From Yamagishiella unicocca (lineage: Eukaryota; Chlorophyta; Chlorophyceae; Chlamydomonadales; Volvocaceae), in contig BDSL01000090.1 of the NCBI GenBank assembly GCA_003116995.1, forward strand, positions 186,001 to 250,000: a DNA stretch of 64,000 nucleotides, written 5' to 3'. Made by a program: the position numbers and the translations under genes. The notes beneath the pieces were generated by a model, which saw only the letters and a list, made by a program, of their open reading frames with translations, ran no database searches and was not told the DNA's origin. Below are positions 1 through 10,631 of this stretch, piece by piece (within the stretch, counting starts at the first letter, position 1; the number at the start of each line of letters is the position of its first letter).

Positions 1-1
1 G

Positions 2-2000
2 GTGCCGTCTTGTGGAAGCAGCGTGCCGCCGTCTCCACCGATGTCGCCGGACATTCCCGCCAAGCGGGGCGTATTCTTGCCCACGCCACCTGTGCAGGCC
101 GGCCAGGGCCGGCCCATGCCGCCGCTGTCAGACCCGCCTTCGCCCGGCCAGTGCCTCGGTGCCGGGCTGCAGCGTGCTCAGACGTCAATGGAGCTATCCG
201 CCGGAGACATCGAGGTGCCTGAGGGCTCCGAGCCAGTCAACGAAGCCCTGGACAACGCCCGCCTGGCCAAGCGCTACGGTCTGCAGCCGCCTCTCTCTCC
301 CCTGCGGCAGCAGCAGCTGGAGGAGGAGGCGCGATCCCCCGCCAGGATGTCTCCCCGATCGCCGGGCGGCCCCAGCGTGCAGACATCTAGCCGTAACAAC
401 GCCTGGACTGACGGAGCCGAGCCAACCCGCAGCGGGCGCCCCATTGCCGAGTCCAAGGAGGACACTGACGGCGGCAGGGAGGCGGGCGCTGAGGCCTGGA
501 GGGGTGCCCAGTACTTGGAGCAGCAGGGCGAGGCGAACACCGAGGCAGGCTACACGAAGGTGAACCGCCTGGCTGCAGCGCCGGCCGAACGCCCCGACGG
601 TGAAGTGTTCAGCAATGACGCTGGCGGCGAGCAGCTTATCACTGTGGCGCGCAGCCGGAAGCGGTCATCGATCCTGACCGGCTACCGCCGTCGCACCGAC
701 TGCTGCGCGCACTGGCTGCTGCCGTCGGAGCAGCTTATGACGCGTTTCGAGTTTCTGTTCGAAGACATGCTGGGGGTGAGAACGAGGGAGGGTTGCGAGA
801 CGTTTCGAGGGCGGGGGGAAGAGGGAGGCGGGGGGCTGGGGGCACTGGTGGGATGCTTGCGGTTGGGATGGCTCTGGGGACAGTACCCTGTGGCGTTTGA
901 GGGACGTTTGAGGTCTCAGGTACTGGGCGGGCAGACAGGACCTGCCGCTGGCCTTGCCTCTGACTGACACGTTGGCCCCCGCACTCCCTGTTATCGCCAT
1001 AGCCTGAGCCGGAGGAGCAGCTGTCCCGGGCGAGCCGCCCACTGCGCCTCATCGCCACGGCGCTCAACTTCACCCACAAGGTCGGCTGTGCCGCGCTGTT
1101 CGGCTACTTCGGGCTCAGGGCCAAGAGCGTGTCCCAGATGGCGTGGCTCATCGTCATGCAGGTAGGCGGGCCAATGGGTCGGCGGGAAGCGCCTGCTGTG
1201 ATGAGTCATCAGCGCTGCAGCGCACGGGGCTGAGTGGGGGCCATAATCTCCTCGTCGGCAACCCTTGCTTTGCTCCGGAACCGTACCCTGTGTGTACCTA
1301 CGGCCCACACGGCGACCGCCCTCCAATCACGCCACCATACCCGTTGGAAGTGCAAAGTGAACTTGTACGCGTCGGCTTAGCGGTAAATTGAGTTGCATGT
1401 CCGTGGACTCGCAGGTGCTGATGCTCGCGTACCTGGTTGTCGTACGGCCGTACGCGGAGTGGCAGCTTCAAGCCATGGAGGTGGTGTGCCATGCGGCGCA
1501 GCTGGGGCTGTTCACGGCAGCCATTGCGGTCGCCAATGAGGTGCAGGCCAAGTCGGCCACTATCTTCATGATAGGTGGGTGCAGCGGGCGGAGGGGGCCA
1601 CAACCGAGCGGGGGTATGCACAAGTGGCGGGCTCAGTCCCGGAGCCTCACCAGGAGCCCGGGCTTCAAGCTGCGGCCTGTGCGGAATGGGCCCCCGCGGC
1701 ACAACGTTTATCTTGCGCGGTACACCCCGTGCTCCTCGTCATGCTCGTACACGCTGTATAGGCCTGTTTCTTGCTCCCTTTGCGGCCGAGTCAGTCAGTG
1801 ATTTCCGTCCCTCCCTCGCAACCACCCGCCGCGCAGTCTGCTTCTTCGTGACCATGGCTTGCCTGCTGCTGTACGAGCTGCGAAAGCTGTACCTGCTGCT
1901 GAAGGAGGGCTGGGAAATTGCCCGAGAGAAGCTGGCCTGCTGCCAGCCCCGTATCGGCAAGGCTGATCCCCCGCGGAAGTCCGCCTCCCAATTCGTCTAG
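2..2000 (+). CDS. Multi-pass membrane protein, C-terminal part (5' end outside window)
   Basis: Four exons fit in phase: 2-775 (open at the left edge), 1003-1161, 1415-1574 and 1837-2000 (TAG). The first exon is a long Pro/Ser/Gly-rich, probably cytosolic stretch that ends with a short charged-then-aromatic segment. The later exons encode about four hydrophobic segments, including one around VLMLAYLVVVRPYAEWQL and one around CFFVTMACLLLYEL, followed by a basic tail containing a CC pair. This arrangement resembles the C-terminal membrane domains of large algal channel-like or TRP-like proteins, but I recognise no diagnostic motif, so family assignment is inference only. The start codon and N-terminus are not in the window. 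Splice phases (0, 0, 1) agree at all three introns, which is the main support for the model. A TGTAA at 2594-2598 is a possible polyadenylation signal. Confidence 0.7.
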
Positions 2001-2657
2001 CGGCGCGGCACATACAGAGGAAGGGATTGCGTTTCGCGAGATGAGCCGCAACACCGGCGCTGTGTTCATTGAAGTGATACTGGTCGCGAGCGAGAGCTGG
2101 GTGACTAGTGTATAAAATTGCTTCGCGTGCGCGTGCAGGCTACGCCGTAAAGGGCGCCCTGCAACATTTATCCCTCGCCCGTTTTATACAAATTCTTAAC
2201 TGACCACGGGGGGTTCACGTGACGCTTGTGCTTCCTACCTGAACCTGACTTTAATTAAGCGGCAGCCCGAGCACCGCATCCCGACTGGCTGCCGTCGGCT
2301 TTTTTTACCTAGGATCTGACGAAAGCCGTAATTGATTCCGATATATACTTTGGAAGTGTTACATAGCCCCGAATCTGGCATGAGTTCACGTCATGCGAGC
2401 AATGGGGCCTCCACTGGAGGACCCAGTTGATGCTAGATGCCTGGGCAACTGCTCTGTTTTCTAGCCGTTGCCGAGCCCTTCCATGCGCTATTGCAATGGG
2501 GCTCTAGTTACCCCGAACTTCTTCGTTCCTTATAGACGGCACTGGGACTGAAACACTCCCACGAATGCTAATCCCCTAGCGATACGCGCTGCTGTAACAT
2601 GCAGCCCATATGGCCACCCCTATTATCACATCCGTCCCCTGCATGAAACCCCGACCC
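2001..2657. other. Convergent 3' intergenic region
   Basis: This stretch lies between the stop of the + strand membrane-protein gene and the stop of the - strand VHL-domain gene. It has no supportable reading frame. It holds TTACA at 2359-2363 (TGTAA on the - strand, suited to the VHL gene). The only + strand TGTAA seen nearby is at 2594-2598, so the two 3' UTRs may overlap. Confidence 0.6.
2359..2363 (-). promoter_or_regulatory. Putative poly(A) signal of the VHL-domain gene
   Basis: TGTAA on the - strand, about 295 bp after the stop codon at 2658-2660. TGTAA is the usual volvocine polyadenylation signal (established knowledge); its use here is inferred from position. Confidence 0.45.
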
Positions 2658-4033
2658 CTACGAGGCCGCTGTCGATGTCGATGGCTCTGCCTCAGCTGCT
2701 GAGGGCGCCGGCGGTATGCCAACCACGCTGACTCCACTTGGCGTGACATGCAGCTTCGCCGGGGGTCCTGGTGGGCCAGCACCAGTCGACAGGCGGTCAG
2801 ACGTCAGAGGCATCATGTCGAGGATAAGCAAAGCACATACCGTTAGTCAGTATAGGCATGAGGGGGCGAAGACGGGATACCGTCATGGGGTCGCGATGTT
2901 GCGGTTAGTGCAGGCAACCGGCAGGGGCTCAAGACACAGTGCCCAGTTGCGTGAAGGCCGGGCCGGGAAGACAACAACCCAGCACGTGTACACCAACTGA
3001 TTTGCGGATGCCTGCCTGGTGTATTTTGCAAGACGGGTGATGCCACCCATGACGTAAGGCGCTGCCGTACGTAGTTCACGGGGAGCACGTGTCTGCCCCT
3101 CTGTCGCTGCGAGCGTGCTGCCGGCGCGCTGCCCGGGAGTCTTCGTTACTCCCCCCATGACCAGCGGCCATCTGATCGCGCTGGAAAGGTAATGCTCGAG
3201 ATGGTGGCATTCGAAGTCGGACGCTGACATAGCCGCGCTGAGCGGCTTACGACCGACGCTGTTGTAGATATGATCACCATGTCGCACTGGCTCGGACGTC
3301 GTTTTCGAACTGCCGCTGCTACACCCGGCACGATCGGCGCCGGCGTTGTGTCAGTCGCGTATTGCGTCACGACAACAGCGCGCCTCCGTCTCCGCACCCC
3401 TCCCCACTCCTCCGCACCTGCGTACTGAATGATGCGGACGCCGTCCTCATCCTTCAGCTCCCACACGTGCGTTGAGTAGGTGTCTGCAGCGACACACCAA
3501 CATAGTCACAACCCGGCATCAGCGACAAACCAGCCACGCCGCGCGAACAGGAACCATCTGGATTGCGCGTTACGATGGTGCTGGTGAGGTTTTGGCATGG
3601 CGGCAAGGGGCAGTGGTGTGGGAGGCAAGCGTGTCGTGTGCGATGGTTGGGCCTGGGAGGATGGTTGCGGCGGTGCAAACACAGTGGGATCAACACACGG
3701 ACGCATGCGGGGATGTGATCGACCTCTGGTGGGTCCTGGCAGACCGAAGCAAGCGTATTGAGGCTCCACAATACCTTGCTGCGCCTCCTGCCCACTTTCT
3801 AGGACGTTGTAGACTTGCTCGGTGCCGTCATACGACAGCCAAACTAGCTGCGCATGGACGCCAGTGATGATAACGCATTAGCAGCGCGATGTCAGCAACG
3901 AGCTATATGAACGAGTTGATACCTGGACAGGCTTCCCGCTGGAGTTGAAAATGACCAGTTTCGATGGCGCAGTGGAATAGTCCGTCCAACTGCAAGAAGG
4001 GGGTGGCTCCACGGCCGGTGCCGACTCGCTCAT
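2658..4033 (-). CDS. VHL beta-domain protein
   Basis: Four exons: 3923-4033, 3775-3847, 3418-3483 and 2658-2767, giving 119 aa. Residues about 23-80 match the beta domain of von Hippel-Lindau protein, the part that recognises hydroxyproline in HIF. Visible landmarks are KLVIFNSSGKPVQ, then LVWLSYDGTEQVY, then STHVWELKD. Aligned by eye to human VHL, Trp40, Tyr50, His67 and Trp69 correspond to W88, Y98, H115 and W117, and Thr63 replaces S111. The alpha domain that binds Elongin C is not evident; the protein ends in a Pro/Ala/Ser/Thr tail. The first three exons are strongly supported. The last exon is chosen because its acceptor restores phase and leads to TAG; it lies after a 650-bp intron and is less certain. 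Substrate and partners in algae are unknown to me. Confidence 0.78.
3157..3350 (-). repeat. Dispersed repeat, copy A (in VHL-gene intron 3)
   Basis: The + strand here aligns by eye with the reverse complement of 62765-62940 over about 190 bp at roughly 70% identity with small indels. Both share near-exact blocks such as AGCCGCGC-GAGCGGCTTAC and ATGATCACC. It lies wholly inside the third intron of the VHL-domain gene. No coding frame is conserved along the whole length. Confidence 0.6.
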
Positions 4034-4996
4034 TTCTGATTATAATTTAACCTAGCGAGGGAAACGGACTTTAAAACTGGACAGCAGCTCCTGTGGTTAT
4101 GTGCTGTATTAACAAAATGGGTAAGTTTTTCGTCCACTGAAGAATAGAGGAACAATATTAGACGGTGAGGCCTCTATAATGGCATCCAGCGCTTCGTGCG
4201 TGGTCATTTGTGCTTCATGCCTCGACAGTTGTGCACGGTTGCACCCCGCGCTAGCCTCGGAATGTGCGCAGTGGCATCGGGGATGCCTCAATGGCAGCTC
4301 CAACACGTATTTTGTTTATGATGTGCATATGCACCGTGTTATGAGCCACAACTGGGCGAACCCCATGGGTCGTCCTGTCGCCCGGCTCGGCACAAGCACG
4401 TGCTTCGAGAATGTCGTTTCGAGGACACATCTAAGCTGAATGCGAGCGATACCACAGGATATAATTACGACCGATATAAGGGCATTCCACGTCGGGCATC
4501 CTCGCCCATATTTTTTGCCGCAGCTGATTAGCACGGCACAGCCAGATAGCGCTTCATACAGTGTTTTATAGATACAGTGTTGTGCGCGTCAAAGCGTTCA
4601 ATTAGTACCAAGCACAAGAGCCGTGATGCGGGTGGCGGGTGGAGCAGATCAAAACCAGGAATGGGGCTTGCCAAACCGAAGTCCATAAGTCATCAAGCGC
4701 CCCTGGCACCACAACACACCTTCCCAATTCTGCAAGTCAGCCCGCAACTCCACAACCCGCAAGCTTGCCACACAGGGTTTGCTGCTCTAGCAACGGCGAA
4801 TGGTAGCACCTGCCCCACCAAGCCGCCACCCGCATCATCACCCTAGCCATAGACAAGCAAGCGCCCGCCCCTACGCAGGCAAGTTCTTGACGCACTCCCG
4901 CCGACGAACGGCTTCCCCATGCCCGCTCCTGCTGGAGCCTCAGCCCAGTTGACCCGGCGCCGCCGCCCACTCCCTCCTCAGGCGCGCTCATCTGGT
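4034..4996. other. Intergenic: VHL-gene promoter side and POLD2 3' side
   Basis: Both neighbours are on the - strand. Immediately upstream of the VHL start is AT-rich sequence (4037-4060). No exon with acceptable splice sites or codon pattern was found on either strand. Confidence 0.5.
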
Positions 4997-7900
4997 CTAC
5001 AGCCCCAGGCTTCCATCGAAGCGGACCGGGTGGCAGGCCAGCGTCCGGAGGTTCAGCAGCACGATGGTCCCCGTGCGAGCGAAGCCGGGCACCGCAATGA
5101 GCCGCACCGCGGGTGCACTCCCCGCTCCCCCGCTCCCGCCCGGCTCCACAGCCGTCTGGTGCTCGCGTTGCTCCACGAGCCGCGTCGCGAACTCGGGTTG
5201 GTTGCCCACAAAGTAGACGTGCGGGGTGGCGTCCACGATGAAGGGGTCCTTGTCATGGAAGGGGTAGCAGGTCAGGGTGTCGGGCGCGGTAGGCGCCATA
5301 TGACGACATACCAGCGACCGCTCCATCAGGTCCAGCCTGGGGAGTGGGGGGCAAGCGGGGTAAGGAGGGAGACCCGTGGACACAACAGAGGAGGGAGAGC
5401 GAGCCGGGGGAGGAGATGGGGGGGAGGAGGGTTGCGGGGCTCACGGCTCAGGCTTAAATGCCATGCGCTTGCTTTTCGGGAGCGCGGTCACCGGAACTTG
5501 ACGAGCCGCGTCAATGCCCAAGCCAGCTTTGGGCGAAATGCGACCGCCGGTTGAGCGGGTTGGGTGGCGCGTTCCTGACGCCTTTCGAGGTGCGCAGCGA
5601 CCTGCCCGAGCAGCGAGCGCGATGACGCCCGGCGGGTGCGCAGTTCAGCCGGTGTTAACGAAAGGCTTCACCTCTACCCCAACTCCACTTGTTCGTGCGT
5701 GTGCTCGTCGCAGCATCCCTCGCAAGCCTGCCCTGTCTTGTGCGCCCGCGACAATGCGCTGTCGGCCACGTCCTCCCCCCCACCTCGCTGGCTCCCCACC
5801 TCGCGGGCTCCCCGCCGCTCGTACCTGTCCCGAACGCTGCAGTACTTGGCCATGTCGTCGATGTTCTGGCCGCTGCTGCCCAGCAGCCGAACGCCATCCG
5901 ACTCGAACTCGTGCGGGTTGGTGGCGCGCGCGAACGAGCCGTGCATGCCGGATGCGGGGAACAGGCACCTGGCGGGTACGGGCGACACGTGATGGACTGG
6001 GGAGCCAGCAAAGCCTACGAGGTGCGCAGGCTAATGGCACGCACGCGTAGGAACGTGGCGATGTAACTGTAACTGACTAACGCCACCGGGAAATACCCGG
6101 CTTTATGCGAGCGCACCCCAGGTGTAGGATAAGGCCCTCGTGGCGCACCCTCACCCACCTGTGCATGGGCTGCTGCGGCAGGGCGACGTTCGCGGGGTCC
6201 TCCGGCCCCGGCATCACGTCTACTGGCATGGCGGCCGCCACCTCCGCCAGCAGCAGGTCCAGGTCCCGCACAGGCTGCAGCGCCACGCCCTGAGCCTGCC
6301 GGTTGTAGGGGTTGGACGAGGTGCTGGTGCCGCCTGCCAGCGCCTCGAGCTGCCCGATGCAGCCTCCCGCAATCACGAGGCGCACCACCTATGTTTGGGG
6401 CGAGGAAACCTGGGTCATTACGGAGGGAAGCCGCCTACGCTTCACATGGCGCACTCCAGGGAGGAGCATCGTGCGAGTTCAGAGGTGCCACAGCGACCGG
6501 CTCCGCGGCAACGCCTTGGGCAGGGGCCGCACTCGATCAAAGCAGAGGACTGCATCGAACAGTCTAGGTCGGGGCACAAACGCGCATGAGACGGGGTGCA
6601 GCCAGTGCTATCCATACCGCCCTACATTTTACATATATGAGGGGGCCTGCAGGAGAACAGGTTGGGACAGGACACCCGTGCGTTTCAGCCCTCGCCGCAC
6701 CTGTGCGCTCAGATGCTGCTCAACCGGGCTGCCCAGGTTGCCCGTCAAGAAGTCCAGAGCCAGCTGGGTCTGCAGGGAGGAAAGGCGGAGTAGGGGTCGC
6801 AAGGGTCGAGGAGGCACTCGTTACAGGTCACAGGCACACGACGGGCAAACATACATGTCCTGTGTTGTTTCTCCTAAACCAACCCAATGCGGGTTTAGAA
6901 GGCTGCACAAACGCCGACGGGTGGCGGTCCAGACGCGGCTTGGCCGAGCAAGCGGCGAGGCGAGCGCACCTTGAGCATGTCCGCCTTGGAGCCTCCAAGG
7001 CAGAACCCCGACGCCAGCGCGATGTACTTGTCGCCTGGAGCCGCCGCCATGTTCGTCTCCGGCCCTTGCCGCAGCGCGGGCAGCGGGTGTGCGTTAGGTG
7101 CCATGCCGGGGAAGCACACCGCAGTGACGACGAAGTCACCGCCCGGCTCGTGGACGCCTCGGACCGCCAGCACCAGGCCTGCCAAGCCAGCCAGCACACG
7201 TGACAGCCGCCAGCACTTACGACGTTGCACGCGCATGTATCCGCAAGCCCCAGCCCTGCCTTCTACTGCATTTTGAGTACGACTTGCGCACGCGGTCGGC
7301 CTACGCGGGCCGGCAAGGAAGGCAGCAGTGCCCCCCCCCCCGTCAGGAGTGGTCTCACCCGTCACTAGCTCTTGCACATCGAGAGGCCGGTCGCCGCCTG
7401 CCGACCCGAAGCCGCCGTCCCCGTACGGCACGGCCGCAGCTGCAACCGCGGGCACGTTGAGCACCATGCGCGCCCCCTCGTCTTCGATCACCACGCTGTC
7501 GTCGTCGCTGCAGAAGTTGGCAGCACCCAGTGCAGCCTTGAGACCGCGGTCCTTGGTGTACTCGTCGAGAATGCTCGGCTTGAGTCTGTGCCGGAGGGCG
7601 GCAGCAGCAGTAGCAGCAACAGCACGTCGACTCGCAACTCACGGACACCTACTGACAGCGCTCAAAAGTCCAAGAACGGTACTGGTGCCGTCCGTAGGCA
7701 CCATTGCGAACGACGAGACGTGCCGTAGGTTGCAGGGCAGCCTGAACAGATGGCCGAACGCATCCCAGTAATACCACATCGCCACACAGGCGGTGCGGGC
7801 CAGGCTATCCTGGCTGAACATTCCGAGGACCCGATGCACATCCAGGATGCTGCAAAGCCCGTGCGCTTGCCATCGGCCCCGACCCCGAGCGAGCAGAGCT

Positions 7901-8422
7901 CACTTCATGTTCTTGTAGATCGTGCCGATGACAGCAACCTCTTTGCTCTCTTGCACCTCCAAAATACTGCACACTGTCGCGCCAAAGGGCATAGCACGGA
8001 GCAACAGAAAACCGGCCGGGCAGGAGGCGCTCAGCAAAGCTGCGATGAAGCGGTTGCCTGTCATGGCGGCAGGAGCTCCCGCAGAGGTTTGCGGGAATAC
8101 GAAACAAGACCAAGCCAGACGGTACCTAGTTATAGCCGTCTTGAGCGTCGATGCGCATCTCAAACCGTGGTTACTGATCTCCCCTGGTGCTCTGCACCTC
8201 TAGCAGCCCACCTGGGACGCCTGGCCAGAGCTGCTGCACCCTCTTGCGCATTACGCCCTTTAAGAGCATCAAACGAGAGAAGTACAGCTGCGCGTACTGC
8301 CGCTCATAGGTGCGCTTCGCTGCACGGAAACGCTCATCCTGGGGACATGCAGCGACCAGTAACGGTGGTGGGGGTAGGGGCAGACGCACAGGTGCATTCG
8401 TTACGGGTGCAAAGACGGGCAC
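4997..8422 (-). CDS. POLD2: DNA polymerase delta small (B) subunit
   Basis: Eight exons, all in phase: 8212-8422, 7904-7973, 7359-7585, 6970-7178, 6701-6769, 6159-6388, 5825-5968 and 4997-5336 (stop 4997-4999); 499 aa against about 470 in animals. The protein is the regulatory B subunit that bridges the catalytic subunit and Pol32/POLD3 in nuclear lagging-strand synthesis. Family hallmarks appear in order: ERQYAQLYFSRL near the N-terminus, an OB-fold region (DSVVIEDEGARMVL, ELVTG), and the inactive calcineurin-like phosphoesterase domain with PVDVMPGPEDPAN, LPQQPMH, DGVRLLGSSGQNIDD and APDTLTCYPFHDKDPFI, then PHVYFVGNQPEF. The Pro-rich opening (residues 1-25) is longer than usual. An AG 7 bases inside exon 2 was rejected as acceptor because only the outer one, at 7973, keeps frame. 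Recognition is very secure; exon edges are inferred. Confidence 0.95.
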
Positions 8423-10631
8423 GGGACGATCGCATCTGAGCCCACCAAGCTATTACCCATAGTTGTTTCTGCGCTAGAAAATACTTCCCCCAATCTCGAC
8501 AATGAGCACTCCCGCAGTGGGAAACGAGGGCGCATGTAGTGATGTGATGTGCCAGAGAGTGTTCCGCCGTGCGTGGGTTGCTGCCCGCAGTGCCAAAAGA
8601 AGCGTCCGGAGTGGGGCCCAAGCGCGCAGTGCGGAGTCGATGCCCCGAAGACATCAATTTGTCCTCGTACTTGGCAATAATATACAAATGTGTTTTGTGG
8701 CGATGGACGGCGTCCGTCCTTTGCGCGCCAAAAAGCGACACGGTTGGCACAGCATGCCACGGCAAAGCTTCTTACCAGGTTTATATATGATGATGACGCC
8801 CTGTTGAATGTTGTTTCATTGTCCTTTGAAGTCGAGGGGGCAAGAAGTTCATCATACCTGCAAATGAACAAGCCCTGAGACCACCACATATTTTGCCTAG
8901 TACAATAGATCAAGCAATACTACACCCTGACCTGGCAGTCGGCCTATGAAGAACGGATGGGCCTTCCAGGTCTAGCATTTTGCACCGGTTTACAGTTTTG
9001 CTTTCCTTCCTTAGAAGCCCGTCTGTAAGCAATTAAACCATGCGTGTGCAAAGAAAATAATCGTATTATTGATTTCCTTCTTTTCCTATGTATTTAGCGG
9101 AGCGGCTGGGCATGCGTTGGATCCGGGTCGTGCTGTGAATTTCGTCCTCGTGCTGTGCAGCTCATATTGTCTTCCCTCCTAAATGTTGCGCAAACATTTA
9201 CATTAGTGGGTTTCTTTAAGGTTCTCGGGTTGTCAGAGCCACTGACCCGGTTACTGTCTGTCAGTTAGAAGCCGGTGCGCACTGTCGCGTGAAGTCAGCA
9301 GCCATATGGCTGCCAAATCCTTCGCCTCGGTTCACCTACAGCTTACAACTTAAGTGGACGGAGACTTGATTACAGCTCAGCTGAAGGAATTGTAACACAT
9401 TCAAAACCCATCAACACTATCAGGGTCCACCCGTCCAGTACGGCAAACTAGTGCCAATCCGGACAACCCCATTTCAATCTTCCCTCGAGAGCTGTATACA
9501 CAGATGTACACACTGTGCACATATGAAGAATGGCCGGGCAACTTCAATTTTTGCTCCTTAGCTCGAATTCATTCACCTCGGTCAGCATTGACGGGCTTCT
9601 CATTGGTAGGCAACACTGGAAATGCCGAGCCAAAAGCCCCCCATGCATCAGCGTACTTGTTCGTTTGCCGCCGTCGTACTCGTATAAACATACACTATAA
9701 AGACCACTCCAAACGATGAACACAACAACTGAACGTGATGGAGGATATTGTGTAACGTGGCGGCGGGCGCAAATACACCCGATCGCTACTTAAAAGCGTG
9801 CAACTTGCGACCTGCCGACCTGTGACACAGAGGATCGCCAACAGCCACACCAGCCTCACCGGGATAACCATGTACCGGCTCGTAACGAACTTGTATTGCG
9901 TCCAAGATAATAAGCCAGAAAACAGCTGCAGCCCAACCATATTACCACTGCCGTACATCCAGCCACGTCAGCTCACCTCTTTTTTCACGGTACGGCCCCA
10001 GCCCCAGTCCTTACCAGCCCGCCTGGCATCATCTCCTAGGCAGGCCTCAACCGCAGACAATCGTCAGCGACCTGGGTAAGACACGCACACTGTTTATCGT
10101 AACCCAAGCCCGTGGCCGCGTGTCAGCAACCCACCATGTGCCCTCTTCCAACGGTCAACCCACCCTGCAACACGTAGCCATGTACGGCACCCCTTGCAGA
10201 CGGCCCGCTCGCCCAGCCACTCCACGTCCACCCGCTCACCTTCAGGGTTGAGGGGGCGACCACGACGGAATGAATACGCTGCTGCTTGCTCTGCTTGCGC
10301 CGCTCGCTGCGCCGCTCCTTACTAACGGTAGTGCCACGCCATCACCCCTTATAGTTAGCTCTCCACTCCCCACGCCACAAATGCCTGCTGGAAATGGCCC
10401 CTTGGCCAGCAAGAAAGCCCATGCGGCAATCTGCGGTTCCTTCCACGAACACATACACACATACACACACAGGCGCAAAACCAACCACCGCTGCCCACCG
10501 CCGTTGCGAACATGATCATCTGCAGCACTGGGCCCCCCCGCCGCCCCGGAGTCCGGTCAACCCGCAACCCCGCCACTGCTGGCGCTGCTTAGCGCAAGGC
10601 CCCGCTCTCCTGCCCCGCTGGTCCACCCTCA
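8423..10631. other. Intergenic between POLD2 promoter and patellin 3' end
   Basis: About 2.2 kb with several short open frames but none with a recognisable product or linked exons. The segment around 8990-9220 is AT-rich. A CA-rich microsatellite lies at about 10449-10471. The part just left of 10632 should carry the patellin 3' UTR, but I saw no TGTAA in the expected place on the - strand. Confidence 0.5.

Noticed and set aside
2658..2767. Other acceptors for the last VHL-gene exon
   Set aside because: The AG at the GGCGAAG site puts the downstream sequence in a frame giving an unrelated short tail; only the acceptor at 2767 keeps the phase left by exon 3 and yields the Pro/Ser-rich tail.
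9504..10079. Two short + strand frames between POLD2 and patellin
   Set aside because: Composition is not protein-like, with no conserved motif and no splice partners.
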